A DNA stretch of 64,000 nucleotides from Paenibacillaceae bacterium. GTDB lineage: Bacteria > Bacillota > Bacilli > Paenibacillales > NBRC-103111. The notes below the pieces were generated by a model that worked only from the letters and a program-made list of their open reading frames with translations, searched no databases and was not told the origin of the DNA. Positions 35,901-42,841 of this stretch are shown in pieces (positions within the stretch are counted from its first letter, which is position 1; each line of letters starts with the position of its first letter). The position numbers and the translations under genes were made by a program. The stretch is from assembly GCA_029256185.1 (NCBI GenBank), contig JAQSYI010000009.1, forward strand, positions 62,001-126,000, read 5' to 3'.

Positions 35901-36831
35901 CCATGTAAGCTAGATATACAAGATTATCATAGATTTCTATGGAAGCGTAGGAAATCACATTCTCGGGTATAACGAATTCGTCCGCAACCGCCAACCATGC
36001 TCCTTGTGCCGTGCTCCATTGCATAACGCTGGCTCTATATTTCTCACCCACACCGTTAGGACGCCCGGCATAAGCGGCATAAGGAAGCCCGCTGCTGTCA
36101 TCCAGGTGAAGAGTCGCCTTGCTGAGAATAGAATAATTCGGGGGAGAGACATAATTCCCGCCGAAGGTGCTCCAGCCTGTTCCGTCATACCTTCTGACAG
36201 CCACGCCATAGCCGGAGCTATGATAGAGCAGGTATAATATATTATTCTGATCAAATTTCATAGAGATGGAGCGAATCGACCAGGCGGAAGTCGAATGAAG
36301 CTCCGTCGAGCTTCCAATGCTCACCCAAGCGCCCCCTTGAAGCTTCTTTAACTCCATCTGTGCAAAGTATCCGCGCTCGGCCAAATCATATGCCACGTGC
36401 AGTACTCCGGTCCGGTCAAAGGCGAGGCTGATCTGTTGCACCTTCACCTGAGCGAAGGGAGTTCCCACTTCTTCCCAGGTGCGATTGACACTGTTGTACT
36501 TCTTCACGACCCCGCGAAAGGATGCTCCACTCTGGTAACCGGCATTATAAGCCACATAAGGAGTTCCTTCACTGTCCAGAATCATGGTAAGCTCACTCAC
36601 GGCAACTCCCTCTTCAGCTATTCTGTTCCAATCACCGCCGCCCACACTTCTCCATGATTGCTCCGGGTCTGCCGCATATGCCCGATTCACCTGCGCCGCT
36701 CCCATGCCCCCCATAAAAGAGACTGCCACAACACAATGAAGCACTATCCATATCAAACAGCGCCTGATTCCCCGGGTCTTTCTATTCTCTCCTCTTTGCC
36801 CCGATATTGCCATCATGCATTTTCCCGGCAT
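29998..36831 (-). CDS. Giant mosaic SLH-domain surface protein (protein F)
   Basis: About 2,277 residues. The start is taken as the ATG at 36831, with GCGAGGG 8 bp upstream; the frame stays open to 36939 and an ATG at 36858 is possible. Order: signal peptide; beta-propeller like that of protein D (about 60-430); one InlB-type repeat (about 432-515); the 95-residue module shared with protein B; two FN3 domains (about 610-797); a second propeller-like block with GGGYAAVGE and GGFVAIGEA repeats as in protein A (about 810-1370); a Ca-binding-like DEDGDGVANSRDFYPLD; a beta domain; four helical repeats of about 65 residues (about 1572-1840); a Gly-rich linker; the pre-SLH domain of protein B; three SLH domains. 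It is the largest surface protein here and has its own promoter. Confidence 0.88.
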   Translation of the reverse strand: MPGKCMMAISGQRGENRKTRGIRRCLIWIVLHCVVAVSFMGGMGAAQVNRAYAADPEQSWRSVGGGDWNRIAEEGVAVSELTMILDSEGTPYVAYNAGYQSGASFRGVVKKYNSVNRTWEEVGTPFAQVKVQQISLAFDRTGVLHVAYDLAERGYFAQMELKKLQGGAWVSIGSSTELHSTSAWSIRSISMKFDQNNILYLLYHSSGYGVAVRRYDGTGWSTFGGNYVSPPNYSILSKATLHLDDSSGLPYAAYAGRPNGVGEKYRASVMQWSTAQGAWLAVADEFVIPENVISYASIEIYDNLVYLAYMDNTDINNRRIYVKKWNGTDWVDTAPSLSASNTPFSFLLTDDGTPCIAYLDKLNSGRVTVKRMNNDSEWVSVGEEGFSLGGEVTNNLLSLQAVDAGGEDVKVAYLASSGGLVKPAVMSYEETAYYTITFEEGEFGSIDPAARLQQVAGFELPASVPAPAPDPGYGFSGWLSSGGGQPMTTAEILLTPVESNITYTAQYISLAAGLDVTAIGIGAAADDYWKTRIEVSPPGIQTGNRRVYRNFLTEAAKPPKLGDTLTGYEDMPSNGIIEAANGHHIAVAEVNQLGQVQLFGQAVAMNVAGPLALDKPVLKQAVQGNGQVNLDWDPVPGATYYKIYLRDGFQDALYGTVVNSTTDTAYTVGGLVNGQSYYFAVQAVSPLGQDPMSNQVMGQPRTIPGAPANVWALAGDAKAIVHFTEPTDRGGGMVTHYVVTASPGGATATGAASPVTVSGLTNDVAYTFTVQAVHIAGSGPASPPSSEVTPKATGNGTGAAGYRLDMALPSFSRDATGETTPKGMSKGAADGQGGVLMAYSGITVAQAEQMGIDIGKGSIQTSASVARTGAEGQAEWNTSLYMSYVERPPAILAGPPSDEMKAANYQKNAQLALDAVAELRDGTVVAVGRVGIDSFESYHDSTAGYVKNGYGPSHDQLFDLTFKELGKAPGEADTIWSVPYHLTTSSPDNPAKGVYMASTKEGSYKDGIIVWMDGATGRIRNVVSLGGYGEDKFTAIDPTADGGFVAIGEASSVDGDFTGMPEMEGKNSFIVKYAANGDREWIRQLGGGAFHYLESVRALPGGGYAAVGEVRPELQEGETFVPGSMMSDYLGTDNGVHRENIQIPLKVQHFTAALLTRFDENGNLLWERHYYDVNSYSRYHDVAQSFDGSELVAVGEVGWEGEEQAGYGDGSMTTNIRSAFAHSYSIDGAALASRSYSDPSAKLLMTESEARPNILTHVLADPEGGYWLAGQASALANGYDPALLAQNGNVKGGLDMVVMKTDQNLEVEWLTFAGSWMEEVFGSVTMIGDAETDGLFSLTDDGFVIGANKNYYASMNQYNYSGSYVAWFTTDEDGDGVANSRDFYPLDPGRSIPEGDFAGWLNLNKDPVVIKEQGEVNWSDIKSHPPTGDLYGSYDVPNVSIRSEDAVLTAPIPVLDRLFGQNGKSQPLIFAKTDSSESVLQAVYGQLQTMGYHLVGAYDLGVSIGGGPITQFGADVKVQLAVTDSVYADLRRLYHYDGMNLTPVESAGFAPDSVSFTTNHFSTYVVAENMGEDVLEAKSLRERINALPSTDNLKLEDQELLSLIRLDYEALSGNAKELITNYYLLVSAEARMAVLQARSDAEAALAVSRLLEDLPSAPDVTLNDEGLIQAARISYDLLTSAQKGKLSAESVGKLTAAEARIVQLKEAAVTNEAAAAAVAELINGLPMATLADKAAVTAARLAYDALTSTQKPLVPAVVLAKLATVEANIARLEAEVDAVVQQIADLPEAAAVTLNDKSAVVAIRLAYTKLTEEQKGQVPQASTDKLTAIEEHIRNLEQKQNAAPLGGGGGGMGGAVSTPKPAVDGVVDVLDRELGKVAVTEDNGSKQLMISIDSAKLKAAIENLEPGETGGPVIAITVPEDYAGAIGELDGETVKLLSEKQAVLEIATAYASYTLPAQQIDIASLSRRLGGAVRLQDIKVQVEITAASAQMLQALDQAAKDGGFTLLAAPLNFSLKAVYGASEITVDSFGAYVKRRIVLPEGTTAAEIATGALVNAEGSVRHVPTKVEKRDGRYVAVISSLGNSVYTVIGNERQFADITGHWAKSGILEMASRMVIEGGEDKRFAPDREITRGEFAALLSRGLGLSPLEGAGEFADIGENDWYNGEVRAAYARKLISGYEDGTFRPDDPITREAAMVMIARAMSLAGLDAGTGGAELLAGYNDAGQVSEWAKPGVGQVLQAGLVNGREAGELAPQSGITRGEVAVIIQRLLVKAGLI

Positions 36832-36970
36832 TAGGCCATCCCTCGCTCCCTTATTCATATCACCTGCAGCATGCACAAAACGACATATGATAACAAAATA
36901 TATATAAATATAATATAAACCATATAGAACACTTGCCAATTTTAAAATAAATTATATCTTATTATGTCTA

Positions 36971-36999
36971 AATATAAAATTACAATATGTATTTGTCAA
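36971..36999 (-). promoter_or_regulatory. Promoter of the giant SLH protein
   Basis: On the minus strand, a consensus TTGACA (36999-36994), a 17-bp spacer and TATATT (36976-36971). The leader is about 130 nt to the ATG at 36831. It lies in the AT-rich gap 36832-37173, in which I see nothing else besides the ribosome site of the next gene. Confidence 0.65.
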
Positions 37000-37173
37000 C
37001 AATCTACCCAAAAATAACCGTTTTTTCGCATAAAAAAATAGCGATGCAGCAGGCTGAACCGCCTTCGAGGAAAACTTCATTCACCTGTATCACGTGCCCG
37101 CTTGCATAATGTTGATTTCATTTCCGATTTTCTCTATTATGAAGTGATACGATTTAAAAAGAGGTTGTTCCGA

Positions 37174-37614
37174 ATGATCATGATAGACAGAACCATTCTC
37201 GACAGTGCAGATGGAGAAGGCGGGCTCTTCCAAACTTGCCGCCAGTACGTCCCTTACGAATGCTGTGGAATTCTAACCGGGAAACCACAAGGCGGACATA
37301 CCCGGATTACCGGTTTCCGCGTTATGCATAACGCCGCGGCGCATCCGGAAATAGAATTTAGCTTTGAGCCCATGCAATGGGTTGAAATTCTTTACAAAGA
37401 GACTTGCCGCTCCGACGGGAATGGCATTGTAGGCATTTTCCACTCCCATCCCGCTGCGCCGGCGATTCCTTCCCCGACAGACATGTCTCTGCTATGGGAT
37501 TTTCCTGTTTACGCCATCATATCCCTTACCAACAACAAAACGCCCGCCATCCGCTGTTACAGGCCAACAATCGGCCTTCCCTGGGAGGAGCTGGACGTAA
37601 TTTGCGTTCCATAG
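37174..37614 (+). CDS. JAMM/M67-type metalloprotease (Mov34/MPN family)
   Basis: 146 residues from the ATG at 37174, which has AAAGAGG 10 bp upstream; the frame extends to 37102 without a ribosome site. The zinc site is complete: Glu in VPYECCG, then HSHPAAPAIPSPTD, matching H-x-H-x7-S-x2-D. Bacterial stand-alone JAMM proteins remove ubiquitin-like or sulfur-carrier tails, or cut Cys adducts, often beside ThiS/MoaD genes. No such partner is visible here, although the operon at 2080 contains a ModD-like gene. It is convergent with the exonuclease gene. The enzyme class is clear; the substrate is not. Confidence 0.88.
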   Translation: MIMIDRTILDSADGEGGLFQTCRQYVPYECCGILTGKPQGGHTRITGFRVMHNAAAHPEIEFSFEPMQWVEILYKETCRSDGNGIVGIFHSHPAAPAIPSPTDMSLLWDFPVYAIISLTNNKTPAIRCYRPTIGLPWEELDVICVP

Positions 37615-37661
37615 CTTATGATCATTTTCTTGGCGGCATGGGCCGCTCACCGCAGAAGCCG

Positions 37662-38399
37662 TCATGATCCGTAATGGCTAAGATGAGCGTATAAATCGCC
37701 GAGATTGGTAATTTCTTTATCTTGAATGTCCTTCAGCATCTTGGACCACAGATTGGCCGTCATAATGGAATCATCCAGCGCATGATGGCGCTGGAGCACT
37801 TCCACATCATACATCTCCAGCATGGAATCCAGATCGTAACGTCCCCGCTTGGGATGGAGCCACATGCCGATCATCATCGTATCCAGCATCCTGTGGGACA
37901 GATTAACCTTGGAGGTCTTCCATAATGCGGAGTTCAGGAAGTGTTTGTCATGCCCGCTGCCATGGGCGATCAGCACACGCTGATGTACGAATTCCAGAAA
38001 CTCCCGCAAGCCATTGATCAGATCCGGCGCCTGGGCGACCATGTCATTCGTGATCCCCGTCAGAGCCACAATCTCGTCGGGAACATTGCGTTTGGGGTTC
38101 ACCAGCGTGTAGAACCTTTCCTCGCAGATTTCCCCTCCCTTTACAAGAATCGCTCCGATGGATAGGATCTCATCCCCGTTATACGGGGAGAAACCGGTGG
38201 TCTCCAGGTCGAAAACCACCGCCTCCATATTATCCAACTGCACATCGTACAGAGAGTTCTTGCGCTGCTCTTTCATGACGGATCTGATGAAGGCCATTTG
38301 CTGCGCATTTCTGGCGTCAAACATGGATGTGATGGCAGGCGTCAATCCTCCCATCTTATATAACTGCCACATTCGGCCGGCAGGTCCCGGATCCTTCAT
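37662..38399 (-). CDS. DnaQ-like 3'-5' exonuclease (DEDDh)
   Basis: 245 residues. The exonuclease motifs are complete: VFDLETTGF (ExoI), HGSGHDKHFL (ExoII) and HHALDDSIMTA (ExoIII with His and Asp). It resembles the epsilon-type exonucleases found as separate proteins in Bacilli. An N-terminal extension of about 50 residues precedes the domain. It is 55 bp downstream of the DUF294 gene on the same strand, and this pair also occurs elsewhere, often with CBS or cyclic-nucleotide domains. It probably acts in DNA proofreading, repair or nucleotide turnover. Confidence 0.88.
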   Translation of the reverse strand: MKDPGPAGRMWQLYKMGGLTPAITSMFDARNAQQMAFIRSVMKEQRKNSLYDVQLDNMEAVVFDLETTGFSPYNGDEILSIGAILVKGGEICEERFYTLVNPKRNVPDEIVALTGITNDMVAQAPDLINGLREFLEFVHQRVLIAHGSGHDKHFLNSALWKTSKVNLSHRMLDTMMIGMWLHPKRGRYDLDSMLEMYDVEVLQRHHALDDSIMTANLWSKMLKDIQDKEITNLGDLYAHLSHYGS

Positions 38400-38454
38400 T
38401 GCAAATCCCCTCTTCCTGGTGTACTCATTTCATGCTCCGCGGGTCTAACCTTTT

Positions 38455-39522
38455 CTATATCTCGATAGAATCCATTTCTTTCTCTACATATTTATGAAGC
38501 TTCTGCGCCGTTCGCAGCGCATCCTTCAAATCCTTCTTGCGCTCCTTGGTCAGCAGCGCCCCAGGCAACACTCCGCTGGATTGATAATAGCCTTCCTCCA
38601 GCTTGGAGGAGGTGAGCGAGCGGAGCTTCAGTACAGAACCGAAGGCATGGCGCCAATCCCTGACCGCTTCACCCTCTGCCCCCAGCTTGCCCTCCATACC
38701 GTTAATCCGCTCCAGCGTTCCGGAATGGGGAACCCCGTGCCGGACCGCCAGCAGGCGGATGGCGTTGACGAAGGGAATGTAGGCGCCGTACTTGATATCA
38801 ATTCCACCCATGTCTTCACCGAAGCGCTCGGGAATCAGGTTGCCCAGAACACCAAGTGACACCTTGCGCCGCAACGTATTGCGCAGCATATGGCCCAGCA
38901 GGCGCTTGTCTGCCTTGACAGCCTCCAGCAGATGATTGCGGATGACCTCTCCCAGAGCAGCATCTCCGCTGATACAGCGGGAGTCGGCAATAATCAGCAC
39001 GTATCTGATATTCTCCCAATCCGGATTGCCCAGCCAATTGTCCACAGTGGCCTTCCAGTCGGAAGAGCTTTGCCTCCACAGCGGATTGTTGCACATGACA
39101 TTCCCCTCACAGGGAGGATAGCCCAGTTGGAAAAGCACATCCACAATCGCCTGGCCGAATGCTTCGAAATACCGGGCAACCGCTTCTTCCTCTCCTAAGG
39201 CAGGGTCTTCATAAATCAATCCGTTATCCTGGTCGCTCCATAAGGTTTGCTCCCTGCGCCCTCCGCTGCCAAACAACAGCATGGCATAGGCTTTGGGAGG
39301 GAGTCCCAATCCCTTGTCGTCCATCTCTTTCTCGGCTTGACTGACTGCGAAGCGGATCAATTCGTCATGAACTGTATTCACCCAGTCATTCCAATCCCCG
39401 GGAAACGAGTCAAGAGGATACGACCTGAGCTTCTCATGGATTTGGTCTCGCAAGTCGCGCAACGATGCTGTATCCGTTGCCCGCGCAATTTCTTTACGAA
39501 TCTCCTCCAATTGGAATTCCAT
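38455..39522 (-). CDS. DUF294 nucleotidyltransferase-like protein
   Basis: 355 residues. A GlnD/GlnE-like nucleotidyltransferase motif, GSGGRREQTLWSDQDNG, lies near residue 85, with the DUF294 C-terminal helical domain after it. No CBS or cyclic-nucleotide domain precedes it, unlike longer relatives. GlnD-type enzymes uridylylate PII proteins; whether DUF294 proteins do so is not established. It lies downstream of the ammonium transporter gene amtB and upstream of the exonuclease, all on the minus strand, but a perfect hairpin (39562-39606) separates it from amtB, so they may not share a transcript. Confidence 0.82.
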   Translation of the reverse strand: MEFQLEEIRKEIARATDTASLRDLRDQIHEKLRSYPLDSFPGDWNDWVNTVHDELIRFAVSQAEKEMDDKGLGLPPKAYAMLLFGSGGRREQTLWSDQDNGLIYEDPALGEEEAVARYFEAFGQAIVDVLFQLGYPPCEGNVMCNNPLWRQSSSDWKATVDNWLGNPDWENIRYVLIIADSRCISGDAALGEVIRNHLLEAVKADKRLLGHMLRNTLRRKVSLGVLGNLIPERFGEDMGGIDIKYGAYIPFVNAIRLLAVRHGVPHSGTLERINGMEGKLGAEGEAVRDWRHAFGSVLKLRSLTSSKLEEGYYQSSGVLPGALLTKERKKDLKDALRTAQKLHKYVEKEMDSIEI

Positions 39523-39561
39523 GCAAGCCCTATCCCCTCTCCGTCGGTTTGCCCTAAAGCA

Positions 39562-39606
39562 GAATCAGAAGGTTCACGCCCCCGAGGAGGAGCAACCTTC
39601 TGATTC
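39562..39606. terminator. Hairpin between amtB and the DUF294 gene
   Basis: Perfect 13-bp arms (GAATCAGAAGGTT and its complement) with a 19-nt loop, 50 bp past the amtB stop. Only a short T-rich tail is present, so termination is probable but may be incomplete. Confidence 0.6.
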
Positions 39607-39659
39607 CTTTCACTCTAATGATCTGCTACTATCATAACTGTTTTTGTTCACTTCTACAA

Positions 39660-41024
39660 TTAGCCGGAGATGGAGTTATAACCGGTTCCGGCTTTCTTCA
39701 TTTGTTCAGGGTAACCGTAAGAACCGTGCTCGCTCAAGTCCAGACCGATTACTTCTTCTTCTTCTGTTACACGCAAGCCCATGATCTTCTTGATTGCGAA
39801 CAGAAGAATGAAGGATACTGCGAAAGCGAACGCGCCGGATGTAACTACGCCATACACTTGCACCCACAGTTGGTCGATTCCGCCGCCGTAGAACAGACCG
39901 GCCTTACCGATGCCAACCTTCTCAACCAATTCCGGTGTAGCGAAGAAACCGGTGGACAATGTACCCAGGATACCGGCAACACCGTGAACGGATAGTACGC
40001 CGATGGGATCGTCAATCTTCATTTTGTCGAAGAACTTCATAGTGAAATACATGGCGCCGCCCGCGATAAGACCGATAACTACAGCAGCCCAAGGGTCAAC
40101 GAATGCGCAAGATGCGGTGATGGCCACAAGACCGGCCAATGCGCCGTTTAACATAGTAGGAATATCAGCCTTGCCCAGGAAGATCCAGGATACGATCAGA
40201 GCCGCAACCGCACCGGCGCCTGCAGCCAAGTGGGTATTGAAGGCTACGAAGCCGAAGAAGCCATCGCCTACTGCAACAGTGGAGCCGGCGTTGAATCCGA
40301 ACCAGCCGAACCACAGGAAGAGAACAGAGAGAACAGAGTATACTTGGTTATGGCCAAGAATCGAGTTGACTGTGCCATCCTTGTTGAACTTGCCGATACG
40401 GGGTTTAAGCAGGATCGTAGCTGCCAAAGCCGCCATCGCACCGGTTAAGTGAACAACGGTGGAGCCTGCAAAGTCTTGCTTGCCGTGGGAAGCCAACCAT
40501 CCGCCGCCCCAGATCCAATGGGCGATAACAGGGTAGATGACAATGGAGAACAAGATCGTGAACACCAGATAGACGGATAATTTAGCACGCTCTGCGAATC
40601 CGCCCCAAGCGATAGAGAGGGATACCGCTGCGAAAGCCAGCTGGAACAGGAAGAAGATCGAAGTTCCGCCGATTCCGTCCGCAATGGAAAGGCTCGGGTT
40701 AAAGAATGCGTCCGACAGTCCGCCCAGGAAGCTGTTGCCTTCCGTGAAAATCAGACTGTAGCTGATAGCCCAGAATACCAATGAACAAAGACCGGTTGTA
40801 AAAATCGTCTTGCCGGCAACGTGCCCGGCATTCTTCATACGGGTGGAGCCTACTTCAAGAAGAATAAATCCGCCTTGCATGAACAGAACAAGTACGAATG
40901 CCAGCATGACCCACAAGGTATCCAGTGACAAATTCACGGATGCAGCAGTTGGTTCTGCCGCGAATGCCATTGTCGGGAACAGCAAGCTCATCATGCCTGT
41001 TGCCCAAAGTAATTTCTTTACCAT
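39660..41024 (-). CDS. amtB: Ammonium transporter
   Basis: 454 residues with an N-terminal signal-like segment ending near AFAAEP and eleven membrane segments, the usual Amt layout. Characteristic stretches are ISYSLIFTEGNSFLGG, DFAGSTVVHLTGAMAALAA, WFGWFGFNAGS and SVHGVAGILGTLSTG. It conducts ammonia/ammonium into the cell when nitrogen is scarce. No glnK/nrgB PII gene follows, although many Firmicutes keep one with amtB. The promoter at 41085-41113 is flanked by two candidate GlnR/TnrA boxes, so control by nitrogen status is likely. Confidence 0.95.
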   Translation of the reverse strand: MVKKLLWATGMMSLLFPTMAFAAEPTAASVNLSLDTLWVMLAFVLVLFMQGGFILLEVGSTRMKNAGHVAGKTIFTTGLCSLVFWAISYSLIFTEGNSFLGGLSDAFFNPSLSIADGIGGTSIFFLFQLAFAAVSLSIAWGGFAERAKLSVYLVFTILFSIVIYPVIAHWIWGGGWLASHGKQDFAGSTVVHLTGAMAALAATILLKPRIGKFNKDGTVNSILGHNQVYSVLSVLFLWFGWFGFNAGSTVAVGDGFFGFVAFNTHLAAGAGAVAALIVSWIFLGKADIPTMLNGALAGLVAITASCAFVDPWAAVVIGLIAGGAMYFTMKFFDKMKIDDPIGVLSVHGVAGILGTLSTGFFATPELVEKVGIGKAGLFYGGGIDQLWVQVYGVVTSGAFAFAVSFILLFAIKKIMGLRVTEEEEVIGLDLSEHGSYGYPEQMKKAGTGYNSISG

Positions 41025-41046
41025 CTTCGTCCACTTCCCCTTCTCA

Positions 41047-41063
41047 TGTTAGGTTATTTAACA
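41047..41063. promoter_or_regulatory. Perfect GlnR/TnrA box, downstream of the amtB promoter
   Basis: TGTTAGGTTATTTAACA matches TGTNA-N7-TNACA at every fixed base. It lies between the predicted transcription start (about 41078) and the amtB start codon, the position expected for repression by GlnR in nitrogen excess. Confidence 0.7.
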
Positions 41064-41084
41064 TCTTGTGAAATTCTTAATGTC

Positions 41085-41113
41085 ATTATATACGTCCGCG
41101 TTACGTTTGACAA
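41085..41113 (-). promoter_or_regulatory. amtB promoter
   Basis: On the minus strand, TTGTCA (41113-41108), a 17-bp spacer and TATAAT (41090-41085). Confidence 0.6.
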
Positions 41114-41182
41114 CAACTAATTTTAGAAAAAACGAAAAATTAACGTGTCTACATATGAAATAATTCGTGTTTTGTTGGCATA

Positions 41183-41199
41183 TGTGATTTATATCCACA
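41183..41199. promoter_or_regulatory. Second GlnR/TnrA-like box, upstream of the amtB promoter
   Basis: TGTGATTTATATCCACA matches TGTNA-N7-TNACA with one mismatch (C for T at the second half) and is flanked by ATGTG/CACAT symmetry. It is about 70 bp upstream of the -35, a possible activation site. Confidence 0.45.
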
Positions 41200-41416
41200 T
41201 AACGTGTTTACTTTACCATATGTACAAGGAAAAAGAACATGCCAACTACATGAATAACTGACATGATAACACTTTATTTTGATGTTTAGGGTTAATATGG
41301 ATATCGCTCGGCAAAAAGCTCCCATGAACCTTTTGCAACGCTTTAACAGCGCTTTCAAAGCATCACGTTTGACTGTATGGTTTGCAGGCTATAATATAGA
41401 TGAAGGAGGTGATGTT

Positions 41417-41857
41417 ATGGGGGAGAAGAAGCTGTACCGTGTTGGAGAGTTGGCCAGACTGGCTGGTGTGAGCCAGCGCACGATCGATTATTATACGACT
41501 CTCGGTCTGATTCATCCGATCAAACGCACAGACAATAATTATCGTTATTATAATGATGAAACTATGATCCGGCTCAAGCGTATAGAATTGATGAAGCTGG
41601 AGAAGTACAGCTTAGAAGAAATCAAGTCCAGTCTGGACCGTCTGGACCGGATCAGCAATGAAGATGCAGTGGCAGATAAATTGACGCATCTGCAGATTCA
41701 TATGACCCAGTTGGCCAAGGAAGTGACGGAGCTTTCGCCCATGATTGAACAGCTGAAGCCCAGTCAGGCCAAAAGTCTGTTCAAGCTGCTCACTCCTCCG
41801 GGAGTTGCTTGTATAGAAGCGCTCCTTGTGCTGTTGGGGAAGGAACCGTTTCTCTAA
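41417..41857 (+). CDS. MerR-family transcriptional regulator
   Basis: 146 residues from the ATG at 41417, directly after a near-perfect anti-SD match (AAGGAGGTGAT). The frame is open back to 41279, but that part has no ribosome site. The winged helix-turn-helix is clear: YRVGELARLAGVSQRTIDYY followed by NNYRYYNDETMIRLKRIELM, then a coiled-coil. The C-terminal part is short and has no cysteine pair typical of metal sensors, only one Cys near the end. A TATAAT at 41390-41395 would give a very short leader. It is divergent from amtB and 140 bp upstream of the YugP gene; its target is not apparent. Confidence 0.9.
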   Translation: MGEKKLYRVGELARLAGVSQRTIDYYTTLGLIHPIKRTDNNYRYYNDETMIRLKRIELMKLEKYSLEEIKSSLDRLDRISNEDAVADKLTHLQIHMTQLAKEVTELSPMIEQLKPSQAKSLFKLLTPPGVACIEALLVLLGKEPFL

Positions 41858-41997
41858 CCTGCTTTTCTTGCATCGAACTGTTATATCCACGAGGATAAAT
41901 GCCTGACGGTCTCCTTTTATCACCGTGCGTTTGTCAAGTAGGCAAGCCGCTTACCCGTTTTACTTTCTAAGACTTAAAAAAAAGGAGTGTTTGGCAG

Positions 41998-42678
41998 ATG
42001 CTGTTTACCCCATGGACCATTTTGATTTTGCTGGCATTCGGCCTTAGCCTCTGGGCCTCCTCCCGCGTCAAAGGAACCTTTAACCGTTATGAGCAGGTTC
42101 CCGCCAGCTCCGGCATGACCGGATTTGAGGCCGCCAGACGAATGCTCGATGACAACGGGCTTTTCAATATCCCCGTCGAGCCTGTGCAGGGAAGGCTCAC
42201 AGACCATTATGATCCCATCTCCAAGGTTGTCCGCTTGTCGGAGCCGGTTTATTACGGCAACTCCATTTCCTCTGTCAGCGTGGCCTGTCACGAGGTAGGA
42301 CACGCGATTCAGGACAAGGTCCGTTACCCGATGCTGGTAGCCAGACACCGGATGTTCCCTATGGTGAACTTTGCCAGCGGCGTTGCCCCTTTCCTGCTGA
42401 TCGGCGGCTTCTTCTTCAAGTTCAGCGGACTGATCCTGCTTGGGATCATTGCCTTCAGCGCCGCAGTGCTGTTCCAGGTGGTCACCCTTCCCGTGGAATT
42501 CAACGCCTCGGCCCGGGCCAAAGAACAGATGGTGGGTCTGGGAGTCATCCGCAATATGGAAGAAAGCCTCGCCGGCAAGGTGTTGGGAGCCGCAGCGTTA
42601 ACCTATGTCGCCGCAGCGTTGATCAGCGTGCTCCAATTGTTGGAGTACATCTGGATTTTCAACCGCTCCGATGATTAA
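41998..42678 (+). CDS. yugP: YugP-type membrane zinc metallopeptidase
   Basis: 226 residues. A membrane helix at the N-terminus precedes a soluble segment with HEVGHA (HExxH) at about residue 98 and a paired hydrophobic region at about 120-165, then a conserved Glu in PVEFNAS and one more helix at the C-terminus. It matches the neutral zinc peptidase family of Bacillus YugP in length and motif order. The ribosome site is AAAAGGAGTG. A strong terminator follows at once, so it ends its transcription unit. Substrates of this family are not well defined; membrane protein quality control is the usual suggestion. Confidence 0.92.
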   Translation: MLFTPWTILILLAFGLSLWASSRVKGTFNRYEQVPASSGMTGFEAARRMLDDNGLFNIPVEPVQGRLTDHYDPISKVVRLSEPVYYGNSISSVSVACHEVGHAIQDKVRYPMLVARHRMFPMVNFASGVAPFLLIGGFFFKFSGLILLGIIAFSAAVLFQVVTLPVEFNASARAKEQMVGLGVIRNMEESLAGKVLGAAALTYVAAALISVLQLLEYIWIFNRSDD

Positions 42679-42700
42679 AGAGCAGCTTTTTTTAAGCAGA

Positions 42701-42737
42701 AGGACCTGGCGGAAGAACACCGCCAGGTCCTTTTTTT
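42701..42737 (+). terminator. Terminator of yugP
   Basis: A 12-bp perfect stem, AGGACCTGGCGG with its complement, a 7-nt loop and a run of seven T. Confidence 0.92.
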
Positions 42738-42841
42738 ACGTTGCTGAGCCATGCTAACTCCATGTATTGGCTTACCTGGATGATGCGTTTGCCGAGAAGT
42801 CAAGCCGCTTACCTGGCTTGTCAGTTCTGCCGCTAAAGAGT

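Larger units (their letters stand above)
41025..41416. other. amtB-merR divergent intergenic region
   Basis: 392 AT-rich bp with no gene. It holds the amtB promoter, two GlnR/TnrA-like boxes and the probable merR promoter just before 41417. Confidence 0.7.

Noticed and set aside
18666..36831. NEAT or HtaA heme-binding domains in the surface proteins
   Set aside because: No SIALK-like or Y-x3-Y heme motif could be assigned; the beta modules look like InlB, FN3, propeller and SLH domains.
36832..36939. Longer N-terminus for the giant SLH protein
   Set aside because: It would place a second hydrophobic segment before the signal peptide, without a ribosome site. The ATG at 36831 fits better, though 36858 cannot be excluded.
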